DNA from: Alphaproteobacteria bacterium LSUCC0684
GTDB taxonomy: Bacteria; Pseudomonadota; Alphaproteobacteria; Puniceispirillales; UBA1172
DNA length: 64,000 nucleotides
Direction: 5' to 3'
Assembly (NCBI GenBank): GCA_041228335.1
Contig: CP166130.1
Span: 1,636,638-1,700,637, forward strand
In this document: positions 18,532 to 27,263 of the stretch, one piece after another
Layout of the letters: each line of letters begins with the position of its first letter
How positions within the stretch are numbered: position 1 is the first letter of the stretch
The notes under the pieces: generated by a model
Databases searched by the model: none
The model's input: the letters and a program-made list of their open reading frames with translations, nothing else
Told to the model about the DNA's origin: nothing
Program-made: the position numbers and the translations under genes

Positions 18532-20313
18532 TTATTCAGCGGCCTGTTGAGGGCGCATATCGTCAGGGTCAATCCCGGCGACAACCGTCGGCTTTTTCAT
18601 GGCGTCCCGACGGAATGGCTCCCCGAGTTCCTGATTGAGAATGACTTCGATGAAGGTGGTGATCTTGTTGTCCATCTGATCCTTGATGGCCTGATCAAGT
18701 GCCGCCGTCAGCTCATCCATGCCCTTGACGGTAACGCCCTTGAGCCCGCAACCTTCGGCAACACGGGCATAACTCAGATGCGGATCAAGCTCGGTGCCAA
18801 CAAAATTGTTGTCATACCAGAGCGTGGTGTTGCGCTTTTCCGCACCCCACTGGTAGTTGCGGAAAATCACCATGGTGATGGCCGGCCAGTCATCACGGCC
18901 GCACGCGGTCATCTCATTCATTGAAATCCCGAAAGCGCCGTCACCGGCAAAGCCGACCACCGGGGTGTCCGGCTTGCCGATCTTGGCCCCGAGCACGGAC
19001 GGGAAACCATACCCGCATGGACCGAAAAGACCGGGCGCAAGATATTTGCGGCCCTCTTCGAAAGTGGGATAGGCGTTGCCGATGGCGCAGTTGTTGCCAA
19101 TGTCGGAGGAAATGATGGCTTCCTTGGGCAGGGCGGCCTGTATCGCCCGCCAGGCCATACGCGGCGACATGCGGTCACTGTCACGGGTCCGGGCATCGGC
19201 ATTCCAGCTGGTGCCGGGATCATCATCTTCATGATCCATGGAGCTGAGTGCCTGCAACCAGGCTGACTTGGCCTGATGGATGGCGGCCTTGCGTTCGGCA
19301 CGGCCAGCGTCGCCTGCGGATGGCGCAAGCTGATCAAGGATCTGTGTTGCGACGGCCTTGGCATCGCCGCAGATCCCCACCGTGACCTTCTTGGTCAGGC
19401 CGATACGGTCAGGGTTGATATCCACCTGGATGATCTTTGCGTCCTTGGGCCAATAGTCAATGCCATACCCCGGCAGGGTTGAAAACGGGTTGAGGCGCGT
19501 TCCAAGCGCCAGCACGACATCGGCTTGGGCGATCAGTTCCATGGCCGCGCGTGAGCCATTATAGCCAAGGGGACCAGCGGCAAGTTCATGGCTGCCCGGG
19601 AAACTGTCATTGTGCTGATATCCCGAACAGACAGGTGCATCAAGACGTTCGGCCAATGCTTTGGTTGCATTGATCGCCCCGCCGATCACCACACCGGCAC
19701 CGGAAAGAATGACCGGAAACTTCGCTTCGGAGAGCATCTGGGCTGCCTGGGCAATCGCGTCGCGGCCGCCTTGCGGACGCTCGATCCGGACAACCGGCGG
19801 CAGGTCGATATCAATAACCTGGGTCCAGTAGTCACGGGGCACGTTGATCTGGGCCGGCGCGGAAGAACGAAAGGCCTTTTCGATCACGCGATTGAGAACC
19901 TCGGCAATCCGGACCGGATCACGCACTTCCTCCTGATAACATACCATATCCCGAAACAAAGCCATTTGCTCGACTTCCTGGAACCCGCCCTGGCCGATCG
20001 TCTTGTTCGCGGCCTGAGGCGTTACCAGAAGAAGGGGGGTGTGATTCCAGTAGGCTGTCTTGATCGGGGTCACGAAATTGGTGATCCCCGGGCCATTCTG
20101 GGCAATGCACATCGACATCTTGCCGGTGGCGCGGGTATAGCCATCAGCCATGATCCCGCCATTGGTCTCATGGGCCACATCCCAGAAAGTGATCCCGGCC
20201 TTGGGGAAGAGGTCCGAAATCGGCATGAACGCCGATCCGATAATCCCGAACGCATGTTCAATCCCATGCATCTGAAGGACTTTGACAAAAGCTTCTTCGG
20301 TGGTCATTTTCAT
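18532..20313 (-). CDS. xsc: Sulfoacetaldehyde acetyltransferase
   Basis: Thiamine-diphosphate enzyme converting sulfoacetaldehyde and phosphate to acetyl phosphate and sulfite, the desulfonation step of taurine and related C2-sulfonate degradation. 593 residues from the ATG at 20313, with AGGAG upstream; the in-frame extension to 20466 has no such site. The N-terminus MKMTTEEAFVKVLQMHGIEH and the following GIIGSAFMPISDLFPKAG are nearly those I know from characterised Xsc. QEVEQM and the ThDP-binding GDGAFGISMNEM are present. Phosphotransacetylase, taurine transaminase/dehydrogenase and a sulfite exporter are not in the window. Confidence 0.95.
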   Translation of the reverse strand: MKMTTEEAFVKVLQMHGIEHAFGIIGSAFMPISDLFPKAGITFWDVAHETNGGIMADGYTRATGKMSMCIAQNGPGITNFVTPIKTAYWNHTPLLLVTPQAANKTIGQGGFQEVEQMALFRDMVCYQEEVRDPVRIAEVLNRVIEKAFRSSAPAQINVPRDYWTQVIDIDLPPVVRIERPQGGRDAIAQAAQMLSEAKFPVILSGAGVVIGGAINATKALAERLDAPVCSGYQHNDSFPGSHELAAGPLGYNGSRAAMELIAQADVVLALGTRLNPFSTLPGYGIDYWPKDAKIIQVDINPDRIGLTKKVTVGICGDAKAVATQILDQLAPSAGDAGRAERKAAIHQAKSAWLQALSSMDHEDDDPGTSWNADARTRDSDRMSPRMAWRAIQAALPKEAIISSDIGNNCAIGNAYPTFEEGRKYLAPGLFGPCGYGFPSVLGAKIGKPDTPVVGFAGDGAFGISMNEMTACGRDDWPAITMVIFRNYQWGAEKRNTTLWYDNNFVGTELDPHLSYARVAEGCGLKGVTVKGMDELTAALDQAIKDQMDNKITTFIEVILNQELGEPFRRDAMKKPTVVAGIDPDDMRPQQAAE

Positions 20314-20525
20314 GGCAGGTCTCCTCTGGCGTTCATGCTTGTTCATCAAGGCAAGCGCATTGGTGCGGTCCTGCCTTTTAAATAACATCTTATTTTTATG
20401 AAACCCGCCGGGTTTAAGATAGGTCCAGTTCAGCCAATATTTGGTACCAGCCCTGCCCGCATACATGGGTTAAGGCTGGCGAAACGTGAAAAACGCCTTA
20501 CATCAGGACACAAGAGGCAGATAGA
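20314..20525. promoter_or_regulatory. Divergent control region between xsc and the SDR gene
   Basis: A 212-base intergenic region that must carry promoters for both directions. It contains a palindrome with 7-base arms AAACCCG and CGGGTTT around one central base (20401-20415) and an AT-rich stretch at about 20382-20400. On the xsc strand two CTGG-ACC elements lie about 22 bases apart upstream of the palindrome. This layout loosely recalls direct-repeat sites for MocR-type TauR regulators, but no tauR gene is present and the match is imprecise. Confidence 0.35.
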
Positions 20526-21269
20526 ATGGCACATATCTTCATTACCGGCGCAAGTTCAGGCATTGGCGAGGCCCTTTCCCATGCGCTTTGCCGCAACGGC
20601 CACCGGATAAGCGGCGTGGCCCGGCGTCGTGATCGCCTGCAGCAGATGAAAGATAAACTCGAAGGCTTTGCCGCGATCACGGCGGATGTCACGAGCCCTG
20701 ATGCGATGATGGCGGCCGCCGGCGAGGCGGAACAGATCCACGGGCCGATCGATATCGCCATCCTCAATGCCGGGGTCTATACCCCGCAGGATGGGCGGTC
20801 ACCCGATGTCGAGGTCTTCCGCCAGCATATCGAGGTCAATTACATGGGCGTGGTGCATGCGCTGGCTGCCATCACCCCCGGGATGGTGGCGCGAGGCCGG
20901 GGCCGCATCATGATCGTCTCTTCGGTGGCGGGATGGCGCGGCCTGCCGAAATCTGCCGCCTATGGACCGACAAAGGCCGCCCTGATTTCCCTTGCCGAGT
21001 CGCTCTGGTTTGATCTGAAACCTGCAGGGATTACGGTTCAGGTCATCTGCCCCGGCTTTGTTGATACCGAAGCCACTGCCATCAATGATTTCGACATGCC
21101 CGATCTCCAGTCACCGGCGGCGGCGGCGCAAGCCATCCTCAGAGGGATGGAAACCGACCGGTTTGAAATAGCCTTCCCGAAACGCTTTGCGCGAATGATG
21201 CGGCTGTTGCGTTACCTGCCCTACCGGACGTATTTTGCTCTTGTCAGCAAAAGGACCGGACGATCATGA
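20526..21269 (+). CDS. Short-chain dehydrogenase/reductase of the photooxidative-stress cluster
   Basis: 247 residues of the classical SDR fold. The nucleotide loop ITGASSGIGEAL is at 5-16, NAG lies in AILNAGVYTP, and the catalytic serine and YxxxK are in SSVAGWRGLPKSAAYGPTK. The C-terminus carries a basic, hydrophobic tail that may touch the membrane. It overlaps the NTF2-like gene by four bases (ATGA). An SDR and an NTF2-like protein accompany CFA synthase, DUF1365, flavoprotein and photolyase in many proteobacteria. Substrate unknown. Confidence 0.87.
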   Translation: MAHIFITGASSGIGEALSHALCRNGHRISGVARRRDRLQQMKDKLEGFAAITADVTSPDAMMAAAGEAEQIHGPIDIAILNAGVYTPQDGRSPDVEVFRQHIEVNYMGVVHALAAITPGMVARGRGRIMIVSSVAGWRGLPKSAAYGPTKAALISLAESLWFDLKPAGITVQVICPGFVDTEATAINDFDMPDLQSPAAAAQAILRGMETDRFEIAFPKRFARMMRLLRYLPYRTYFALVSKRTGRS

Positions 21270-21727
21270 CTTCCCAGCATCTGATGACGGCGGCAACGCG
21301 CTATGCCGAGGCTTTTTCCCGGCTTCAACCGGACAGGATTGATCAGCTTGTTGATCTCGTTCACGATGAGGTGATTTTTGCCGACCCGTTCAACCGGTTG
21401 CGTGGCAAGGCTTCCTTTCGTCAGGTCTTTGCCCATATGTTCGAGGTCTGCGATGAGCCCCGCTTTCAGGTATCGGACATTGCCTCCGGGCAGAAGGCGG
21501 TATATCTGCGCTGGCGCATGACCGGGCGGTTGCGCTCATGGCCCCGAACCGAGATTGATCTTGAAGGGATGAGCGAGATCACCATCAATGCCGATGGCCT
21601 GATCACGGCACATATCGACCATTGGGACAGTGCAAGCCAGCTGCTCAGCAAACTGCCGGGGATAGGGCTTGTCATGAAATCCATGCTCAGGCTTTTCCGG
21701 CTTCCGCCCGGGACGGTGGGGGAGTGA
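21266..21727 (+). CDS. NTF2-like / SnoaL-like domain protein
   Basis: 153 residues with the cone-shaped alpha+beta barrel pattern of the SnoaL group: ATRYAEAFSRLQ, then VIFADPFNRLRG, and the strand-rich end ITINADGLITAHIDHWD. These domains bind small hydrophobic ligands or act as isomerases. Translationally coupled to the SDR and convergent with the CFA-family gene, 14 bases away. Its presence next to the SDR repeats a layout known from sigma-E/ChrR-linked clusters; the exact role is unknown. Confidence 0.78.
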   Translation: MTSQHLMTAATRYAEAFSRLQPDRIDQLVDLVHDEVIFADPFNRLRGKASFRQVFAHMFEVCDEPRFQVSDIASGQKAVYLRWRMTGRLRSWPRTEIDLEGMSEITINADGLITAHIDHWDSASQLLSKLPGIGLVMKSMLRLFRLPPGTVGE

Positions 21728-21741
21728 CGTATAAAAAGGGG

Positions 21742-22932
21742 TTATTCTCTTACAAGCAGCATCTGCTTGACATCGATGGATCCGGCACGGAACCCGCCCT
21801 CGCAATAGGCAAGATAGAGCTCCCACATCCTTTTGAATCTTGAATCAAACCCCTTGCCGTCAAGCTCCGGCCAGGCGGCGAGAAACCGCTCCCTCCAGAC
21901 CCTGAGCGTGTCGGCATAATGCTGGCCGAACCCGTCCGCCGCCTCCATTCTGAGCCCGGCATTCCTTATCGGATCCGCAAGCGCAGGCATGGAGGGCAAC
22001 ATCCCGCCCGGGAAAATATATCGCTGGATGAAATCAGGTTCCCGGCGGTAATCATCAAAGACCGCATCATCGATGGTGATGACCTGAAGGGCTGCCTTGC
22101 CGCCGCGTTCAAGACAGCGTGAAAGGGTTTCAAAATAGGTCGGCCAGTAGGCTTCCCCCACGGCTTCGAACATCTCGATGGAGACAATGCGGTCATAGGA
22201 ATGATCAAGATCACGATAATCCTTGAGAACGATGGTCACGAGATCATCGAGCCCGGCTTCTGCCATCCGCTTCGTGGCGTAATCAAACTGTTCCTTTGAA
22301 ATGGTAATGCCGGTCACCCTTGCTTTCAGATGCCGGGCGGCATATTCGGCAAATCCGCCCCATCCGCAACCGATTTCCAGCACATGATGCCCTTCGCGGA
22401 TATCGGCAAGCTCGGCGAGACGGCGATATTTGGCCTCCTGCGCACGGGTCAGGTCCTGGCTTTCATCCTCAAAAATCGCCGAGGAATAGGTCATGCTCTG
22501 ATCAAGCCATTTGGCATAGAAACTGTTGCCGAGATCATAATGAAAGGAAATATTCTTTCGTGATCCTGCTTTGGTGTTTGAACGCATCTGATGATACATC
22601 AACCTTAACCAGGTCTTGATCCGTGAAAATTTGAGATTCTCCTCCACATACGCATTCTGGAGAACGACCAGCTCAATCAGCGCCGCCAGACGTGTGCTGC
22701 TGACCCCGCCGGTCATGAAAGCTTCACAAAAACCCATCTTGCCATCACGCATGATCTGCCCCAGGGCAGCGCGGCTGTTGATCTGAAGATCGGCTTCAGG
22801 TCCGGGCTTATCGCCGGTGAATTTATAGGTGCTGCCATCCGCCAGCATAAGATGAAGGGTGCCGGCGCGGATATTCTGCAACACCGTCAGAAATGCCCGC
22901 ACCTGCAGAGGATATAGAAGAGAAGATATCAT
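21742..22932 (-). CDS. Cyclopropane-fatty-acyl-phospholipid synthase family methyltransferase
   Basis: Methylates unsaturated acyl chains of membrane phospholipids with SAM. 396 residues, with HYDLGNSFY at 131-139 and the SAM motif EIGCGWGGFAEYA starting at 186. Relatives in such clusters make cyclopropane fatty acids or, as for Rhodobacter UfaM, a methylated precursor of furan fatty acids that scavenge singlet oxygen; sequence inspection does not separate these. The start overlaps the DUF1365 stop (ATGA), so FAD-protein, DUF1365 and this gene form one coupled operon. Confidence 0.9.
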   Translation of the reverse strand: MISSLLYPLQVRAFLTVLQNIRAGTLHLMLADGSTYKFTGDKPGPEADLQINSRAALGQIMRDGKMGFCEAFMTGGVSSTRLAALIELVVLQNAYVEENLKFSRIKTWLRLMYHQMRSNTKAGSRKNISFHYDLGNSFYAKWLDQSMTYSSAIFEDESQDLTRAQEAKYRRLAELADIREGHHVLEIGCGWGGFAEYAARHLKARVTGITISKEQFDYATKRMAEAGLDDLVTIVLKDYRDLDHSYDRIVSIEMFEAVGEAYWPTYFETLSRCLERGGKAALQVITIDDAVFDDYRREPDFIQRYIFPGGMLPSMPALADPIRNAGLRMEAADGFGQHYADTLRVWRERFLAAWPELDGKGFDSRFKRMWELYLAYCEGGFRAGSIDVKQMLLVRE

Positions 22933-23729
22933 GCCGGATCCTTTTTTCTTGTTCTGGCCTCTGACCAGGGTGTTGCGGGAGGTTCAGGGCGAGCAAAGAA
23001 CGGCACGTTCTTGGCCCATAGTTTGAGCGCTTCAATATGGATGGAAACAAGAGGCCGCATGGGAAACAGCCTGGCCCAGATCAGGCCCGTCAAAATTGAT
23101 CTGCTTGAAAGCGGGATAATATCGCCGCGCAAGCTTGCCGTCAGCGCCTGCTTTCCTTCGATCTGGTAATCGATCAAGAGACTGATCTTCTCTGCTGCTG
23201 CGCGTATCTTCAACCTGTATTCACCCTTGACCGGGAAAAACGGTGATACATGGAGCATTTTTTCAACTTCATGCACCGGTGCCCCCCTTCCATCAATGGC
23301 AGCGATATAGGAATGCATATCCCCGAAAGTATTCCGCACTTCATAAATGCAGAATACCGGTTTGTCCTGATCATCATAACACAGATAGACCGAGATAGGA
23401 TTAAAAGCTGCGCCAAGAATGCGCGGGAAGGTCAGCAGGCGAACCCGCGCAACAGGTGTATCAGGGCAATGCTGCCGGGCAAGACGTCTTGCATAATCAG
23501 CAAGAGGTTCGACGAGCTTTCTTCCGGCAGCAAAATTCGGCCCGTAATCTTTCTCGTCAAACGAGAGCAGATTAAAGCGGCCGATGGCAAAGGCAGCACT
23601 CAGCCTGCCAGCTTCATCAAGTCGGTCAAGATCAAGCCAGATCGACAGGCCACGCCGCTCAAGCCGGTGGCTCGCTGGCTGATGACGCGTATGGATGATA
23701 CTCGATCTGACAAGGCAGCAGGCTTGCAT
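22929..23729 (-). CDS. DUF1365 family protein
   Basis: 266 residues, beginning SSIIHTRHQPASHRLERRGLSIWLDLDRLDE and containing LLTFPRILGAAFNPISVYLCYD, the family's strongest stretch. Biochemical role not established to my knowledge; members are almost always beside an FAD-dependent oxidoreductase and a CFA synthase, as here, and are linked to fatty-acid modification under photooxidative stress. Start shares one base with the upstream stop (TGATG) and the 3' end overlaps the CFA gene by four bases. Confidence 0.88.
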   Translation of the reverse strand: MQACCLVRSSIIHTRHQPASHRLERRGLSIWLDLDRLDEAGRLSAAFAIGRFNLLSFDEKDYGPNFAAGRKLVEPLADYARRLARQHCPDTPVARVRLLTFPRILGAAFNPISVYLCYDDQDKPVFCIYEVRNTFGDMHSYIAAIDGRGAPVHEVEKMLHVSPFFPVKGEYRLKIRAAAEKISLLIDYQIEGKQALTASLRGDIIPLSSRSILTGLIWARLFPMRPLVSIHIEALKLWAKNVPFFARPEPPATPWSEARTRKKDPA

Positions 23730-25036
23730 CAGGCGGGCCTTTTTTCCTCTGCCATGTCTTTCGCGATGGCGTAGCCAGCGGTCGGGCTTTCCCAGGGAAT
23801 CTCGACGCCAAGACTGCGCGCAATGGCAACGGCAGATGCCAGACCGTCTTCATGAAATCCGTATCGTGTCCAGGCTCCGGCATAGAAAAGCCCGTTCTTT
23901 CCCTGCAGGGAAGGCAGAAGCCGCTGGGCATCAATGGCTTTCTGATCAAATACCGGATGATCATAGAAATATTCACCATGGACAAGCGCCGGGTCAGGTT
24001 CGATGAAAGGGTTGAGCGAAACCAATAGCGGTGTAGCCACCTTTATATTCTGCAGCCGGTTCATCCAGTAGGTCACGCAGAGCCCGTCGCGTGGATCACG
24101 CCGGGTCAGGTAGCTCCATGACGCCCAGGCAGATTTTCGCCTTGGCATGAGCCGTGTATCGCTGTGGAGAAGAACACGATTGGGCTGAAAATCAAACGCC
24201 CCGAGAATCCGGCTTTCTTCCGGGTGAGGATCATCGATGAGTTTCAGGGACTGATCAGCATGCGCGGCCAGAACCACCCTATCGTACCAGACTTCACCAA
24301 CCCCTCTGATATGAAGCGCCACCCCGCCTGCTTTGCGCGTGATCCCCTCAATCAATGTCTCTGGGTGGATATTTCTGCCAAGGGCTTCTTCGATTTTCCG
24401 CACATACTGGCGCGAGCCTCCGGTCACCGTCCGCCAGCGTGGACGCTCAATGAAATTCAGCAGCTGATGATTATTCATGAACGCGATGAATGACCGGGCC
24501 GGAAAAGCCAGCATGGTTTCGGCAGGACAGGACCAGATCGCCGACGCCATCGGCAGAAGATGATCCTGAACAAAGGCATCACCATAGCCAAGCCGTGCGA
24601 TGAACTGCCCCAGACTTTCGCCTTCAGGTCCCTGCCCCACCTCAACCGTGGCGCTGCGATAAAACCGAACCAGATCACGCAACATGGCCCAATAGGCTGG
24701 CCGAACAAGGTTGGACGGCTGGGCCAGAAGCCCCCGGAGCGAGCCTTCGTATTCGCAATCACCGGGCCCGATGGAAACGCCAAAGGACATATCGGTGGTT
24801 TCTGTTTCCACGCCAAGATGATCAAACATCCCGACAAGATTGGGGTAATTGAGCGGGTTGAAGACGATGAAGCCTGTATCCACCGGCACCTGGCCTTCGG
24901 CGGTCATCACATCCACGGTATGTGAGTGTCCGCCAATGCGATTATCACCTTCGTAAAGATGTGTCTCATAGGAACGGGAGAGAAGATAAGCCGACGCCAG
25001 ACCGGAGATGCCGGAGCCAATAACAGCAATACGCAT
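23729..25036 (-). CDS. FAD-dependent amine-oxidase-fold oxidoreductase of the DUF1365/CFA cluster
   Basis: 435 residues, opening with the dinucleotide fold MRIAVIGSGISGLASAYLL and the second Gly-rich element RIGGHSHTVDV. The family is annotated as NAD(P)/FAD-dependent, related to phytoene desaturases and amine oxidases; the probable substrate is an acyl chain handled with the neighbouring CFA-type enzyme. AGGAAT lies just before the ATG. It begins 65 bases after the photolyase, long enough for its own promoter. Confidence 0.9.
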   Translation of the reverse strand: MRIAVIGSGISGLASAYLLSRSYETHLYEGDNRIGGHSHTVDVMTAEGQVPVDTGFIVFNPLNYPNLVGMFDHLGVETETTDMSFGVSIGPGDCEYEGSLRGLLAQPSNLVRPAYWAMLRDLVRFYRSATVEVGQGPEGESLGQFIARLGYGDAFVQDHLLPMASAIWSCPAETMLAFPARSFIAFMNNHQLLNFIERPRWRTVTGGSRQYVRKIEEALGRNIHPETLIEGITRKAGGVALHIRGVGEVWYDRVVLAAHADQSLKLIDDPHPEESRILGAFDFQPNRVLLHSDTRLMPRRKSAWASWSYLTRRDPRDGLCVTYWMNRLQNIKVATPLLVSLNPFIEPDPALVHGEYFYDHPVFDQKAIDAQRLLPSLQGKNGLFYAGAWTRYGFHEDGLASAVAIARSLGVEIPWESPTAGYAIAKDMAEEKRPA

Positions 25037-25101
25037 AATTTATTCCTAATTTATAATATCCATGAGATAGATCTGCTGCGTGGCTTGACCAGATGCGGCT
25101 A

Positions 25102-26541
25102 TTAATTATCTTGTGATTTGATCTGCGCGAAAGCATTGAGCGCACGTTGACGGCCGGCTGCATGGTCAACAAGAGGTTCGGGATAAGTTTTTCCAAGCCT
25201 TAGGCCTGCGCTGAGGCGCAACCCTTCCGGCGCGTCGAATGGCGCAAAAAGAGAACGGTCATCCATCTTTGCCACTTCGGGAACCCATTTCCGGACATAG
25301 GCACCGGCATCGAATTTCTGCCCCTGGGTGATGGGGTTGAAGACCCGGAAATAGGGCGAGGCATCGGCGCCGCATCCTGCCACCCACTGCCAGCCTGCAC
25401 TGTTCGAGGCAAGATCAGCATCCACCAGCGTGTCATGAAACCATCGCGCGCCTTCCTGCCATGGGATGAGCAGATGCTTGGTGAGGAAAGACGCCGTGAT
25501 CATGCGGACACGGTTATGCATCCAGCCTGTTTCATAAAGCTCCCGCATGCCGGCATCGATGAGCGGGTAGCCTGTCTGGCCGCGCTGCCAGGCGGCTAGG
25601 TCACTTGCATAATCCTGACGCCAGGGGAAGTGTTCAAATTCGGCCCTCAAGGGGCGGTCCGGCATATCGGCAAACTGATCCAGCAGTTCATAGGAAAATT
25701 CACGCCATATAACCTCCGCGATAAACGTCTCCGCATCAGCGGAAGGGGCGCCGCCAGCATGCTCCATCACCGCATGAAACACCGTCACCGGAGAGATTTC
25801 GCCAAAATGCAGATGCGGCGACAGCCGGGATGTTCCCGAGATCGAAGGCCGGTCGCGAGATGTACCATAACGGGTGATCGTATCTTCAAGGAAATCATCA
25901 AGTCGTTGCAGTGCCGCCGCTTCGCCGACGCGCCACGCCCGATCAATCCCGCCGGACCAGTCCGGATTCCGGGGCAGAAGTTTCATCTCATCCAGTGTCG
26001 CTGATCTTGGCCATGAGGACGGCGACGGTAACGCGCCCGGTCGCGGCAGAACCGCCCGCATCCCCCCTTGCGCGAGCAGGTTTCGCTTATAGGGGGTGAA
26101 GACTTTCATCCGCGTCCCTGCTTTTGAGCGCACCTCACCAAAATCTTTCAGAAACGAGCCGTTTTCAAGATGCGTGGGGATGCCCTCTTTCGCCAGCACT
26201 TCAGCCACCGCAGAAAGCTGGGCCTTTGACCAGGGCTCACCCCTTTTATGGGTGTAGAGCGCAACAGCCCCGATCTCTTCTGCCAGCGCTGGAAGAATTC
26301 GCACGGCATCGCCTTTGCGAAGAATGAGCTTTGAGCCCATCCGCTCAAACCCGCGGGCGAGATCATCAAGGCTGTGATGCAGCCACCATCGACTTGCACC
26401 CCCCATGGCCCAGTCGCCTGCCGCGCTTTCATCAAGAATATAAACCGGAACAACCGCATGACCGGAGGATATCGCCGCCGTAAGCGCAGGATGATCCCCT
26501 ATCCGCAGATCCTGATGAAACCAGCAGAGTACCGTTGCCAT
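25102..26541 (-). CDS. phrB: Deoxyribodipyrimidine photolyase (class I)
   Basis: Blue-light flavoenzyme that splits cyclobutane pyrimidine dimers. 479 residues. The N-terminal antenna domain begins VLCWFHQDLRIGDHPAL. The C-terminal FAD domain contains GYPLIDAGMRELYETGWMHNRVRM and ASNSAGWQWVAGCGADA, with the tryptophans used for electron transfer. It precedes the FAD-oxidoreductase/DUF1365/CFA genes on the same strand, consistent with shared light-stress control, and lies 30 bases beyond the pdeM stop. A cryptochrome function is less likely given the full repair motifs. Confidence 0.95.
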   Translation of the reverse strand: MATVLCWFHQDLRIGDHPALTAAISSGHAVVPVYILDESAAGDWAMGGASRWWLHHSLDDLARGFERMGSKLILRKGDAVRILPALAEEIGAVALYTHKRGEPWSKAQLSAVAEVLAKEGIPTHLENGSFLKDFGEVRSKAGTRMKVFTPYKRNLLAQGGMRAVLPRPGALPSPSSWPRSATLDEMKLLPRNPDWSGGIDRAWRVGEAAALQRLDDFLEDTITRYGTSRDRPSISGTSRLSPHLHFGEISPVTVFHAVMEHAGGAPSADAETFIAEVIWREFSYELLDQFADMPDRPLRAEFEHFPWRQDYASDLAAWQRGQTGYPLIDAGMRELYETGWMHNRVRMITASFLTKHLLIPWQEGARWFHDTLVDADLASNSAGWQWVAGCGADASPYFRVFNPITQGQKFDAGAYVRKWVPEVAKMDDRSLFAPFDAPEGLRLSAGLRLGKTYPEPLVDHAAGRQRALNAFAQIKSQDN

Positions 26542-26570
26542 AGCTGACCTTTCGGGAAAACGTGATCAGG

Positions 26571-27263
26571 TTACTGCACTAGAGAATAGGGGTAACGATA
26601 GATCTGACAAGCATGGCAGAAAAGAATTTCTGCATGTGAGCCGAAAAGATTTTTCATGGCCGGGTCCCCTACCGACAGCCCGCCGGTATAGGCGCCGAAA
26701 GCTGGCATGATGAGCCGCCTTCCATCATGAATAAAGCATTTGCCGCTGACGCCGCGGGCCCTTGTCTTGATCCGTGCCTTGGGGTGATAGTGGCCGGAAA
26801 CCTCACCTCCTTCGAATTCCTCAAGGGCAATATGCCGGAACCAGATTGAACCGATCAGGATTTCTTCTGCCGCCGCCCCCGGCAGGAATGCCGGCAGGTC
26901 CGGATCATGATTGCCGGTGATCCAGATCACGTCACGACCCCGGGCAAGGGCATGGATTCGGTCCTGATAGGATGGCGCCAGACTCCGCGCAAGATCCGCG
27001 CGATGAAAACTGTCACCAAGAAAGAGAAGTCGTTCCGGCTGGTCCCGCAAGACCGCCTTTTCAAGCGCATCAAGGGTGGCATCGGTGTCATAAAGGGGCA
27101 TGGGCGAGGTGGAACTGAGCGCCCTTCCCTTTTCGAGATGCAGATCCGAGACGACCATCAGCCGCCCCCGGTCAAACAGCGCCGTCCCATCGGCATGGGC
27201 GGCAACCTCATCCCCGCCCAAGCTGAACCGATAGACGGAATTGGATTTTCGTGAAGATGTCAT
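26571..27263 (-). CDS. pdeM: Ligase-associated DNA damage response endonuclease PdeM (metallophosphoesterase)
   Basis: 230-residue calcineurin-like phosphoesterase. All metal blocks are visible: VVSDLHLEKG, LGDSFH, ITGNHD and GHYHPKA. In this set the enzyme is believed to cut DNA as part of a repair pathway with the Lhr-type helicase, an MBL exonuclease and an ATP-dependent ligase, all found in the next 6 kb. The ATG overlaps the helicase stop by four bases, so it is translated from the same message. Confidence 0.9.
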   Translation of the reverse strand: MTSSRKSNSVYRFSLGGDEVAAHADGTALFDRGRLMVVSDLHLEKGRALSSTSPMPLYDTDATLDALEKAVLRDQPERLLFLGDSFHRADLARSLAPSYQDRIHALARGRDVIWITGNHDPDLPAFLPGAAAEEILIGSIWFRHIALEEFEGGEVSGHYHPKARIKTRARGVSGKCFIHDGRRLIMPAFGAYTGGLSVGDPAMKNLFGSHAEILFCHACQIYRYPYSLVQ

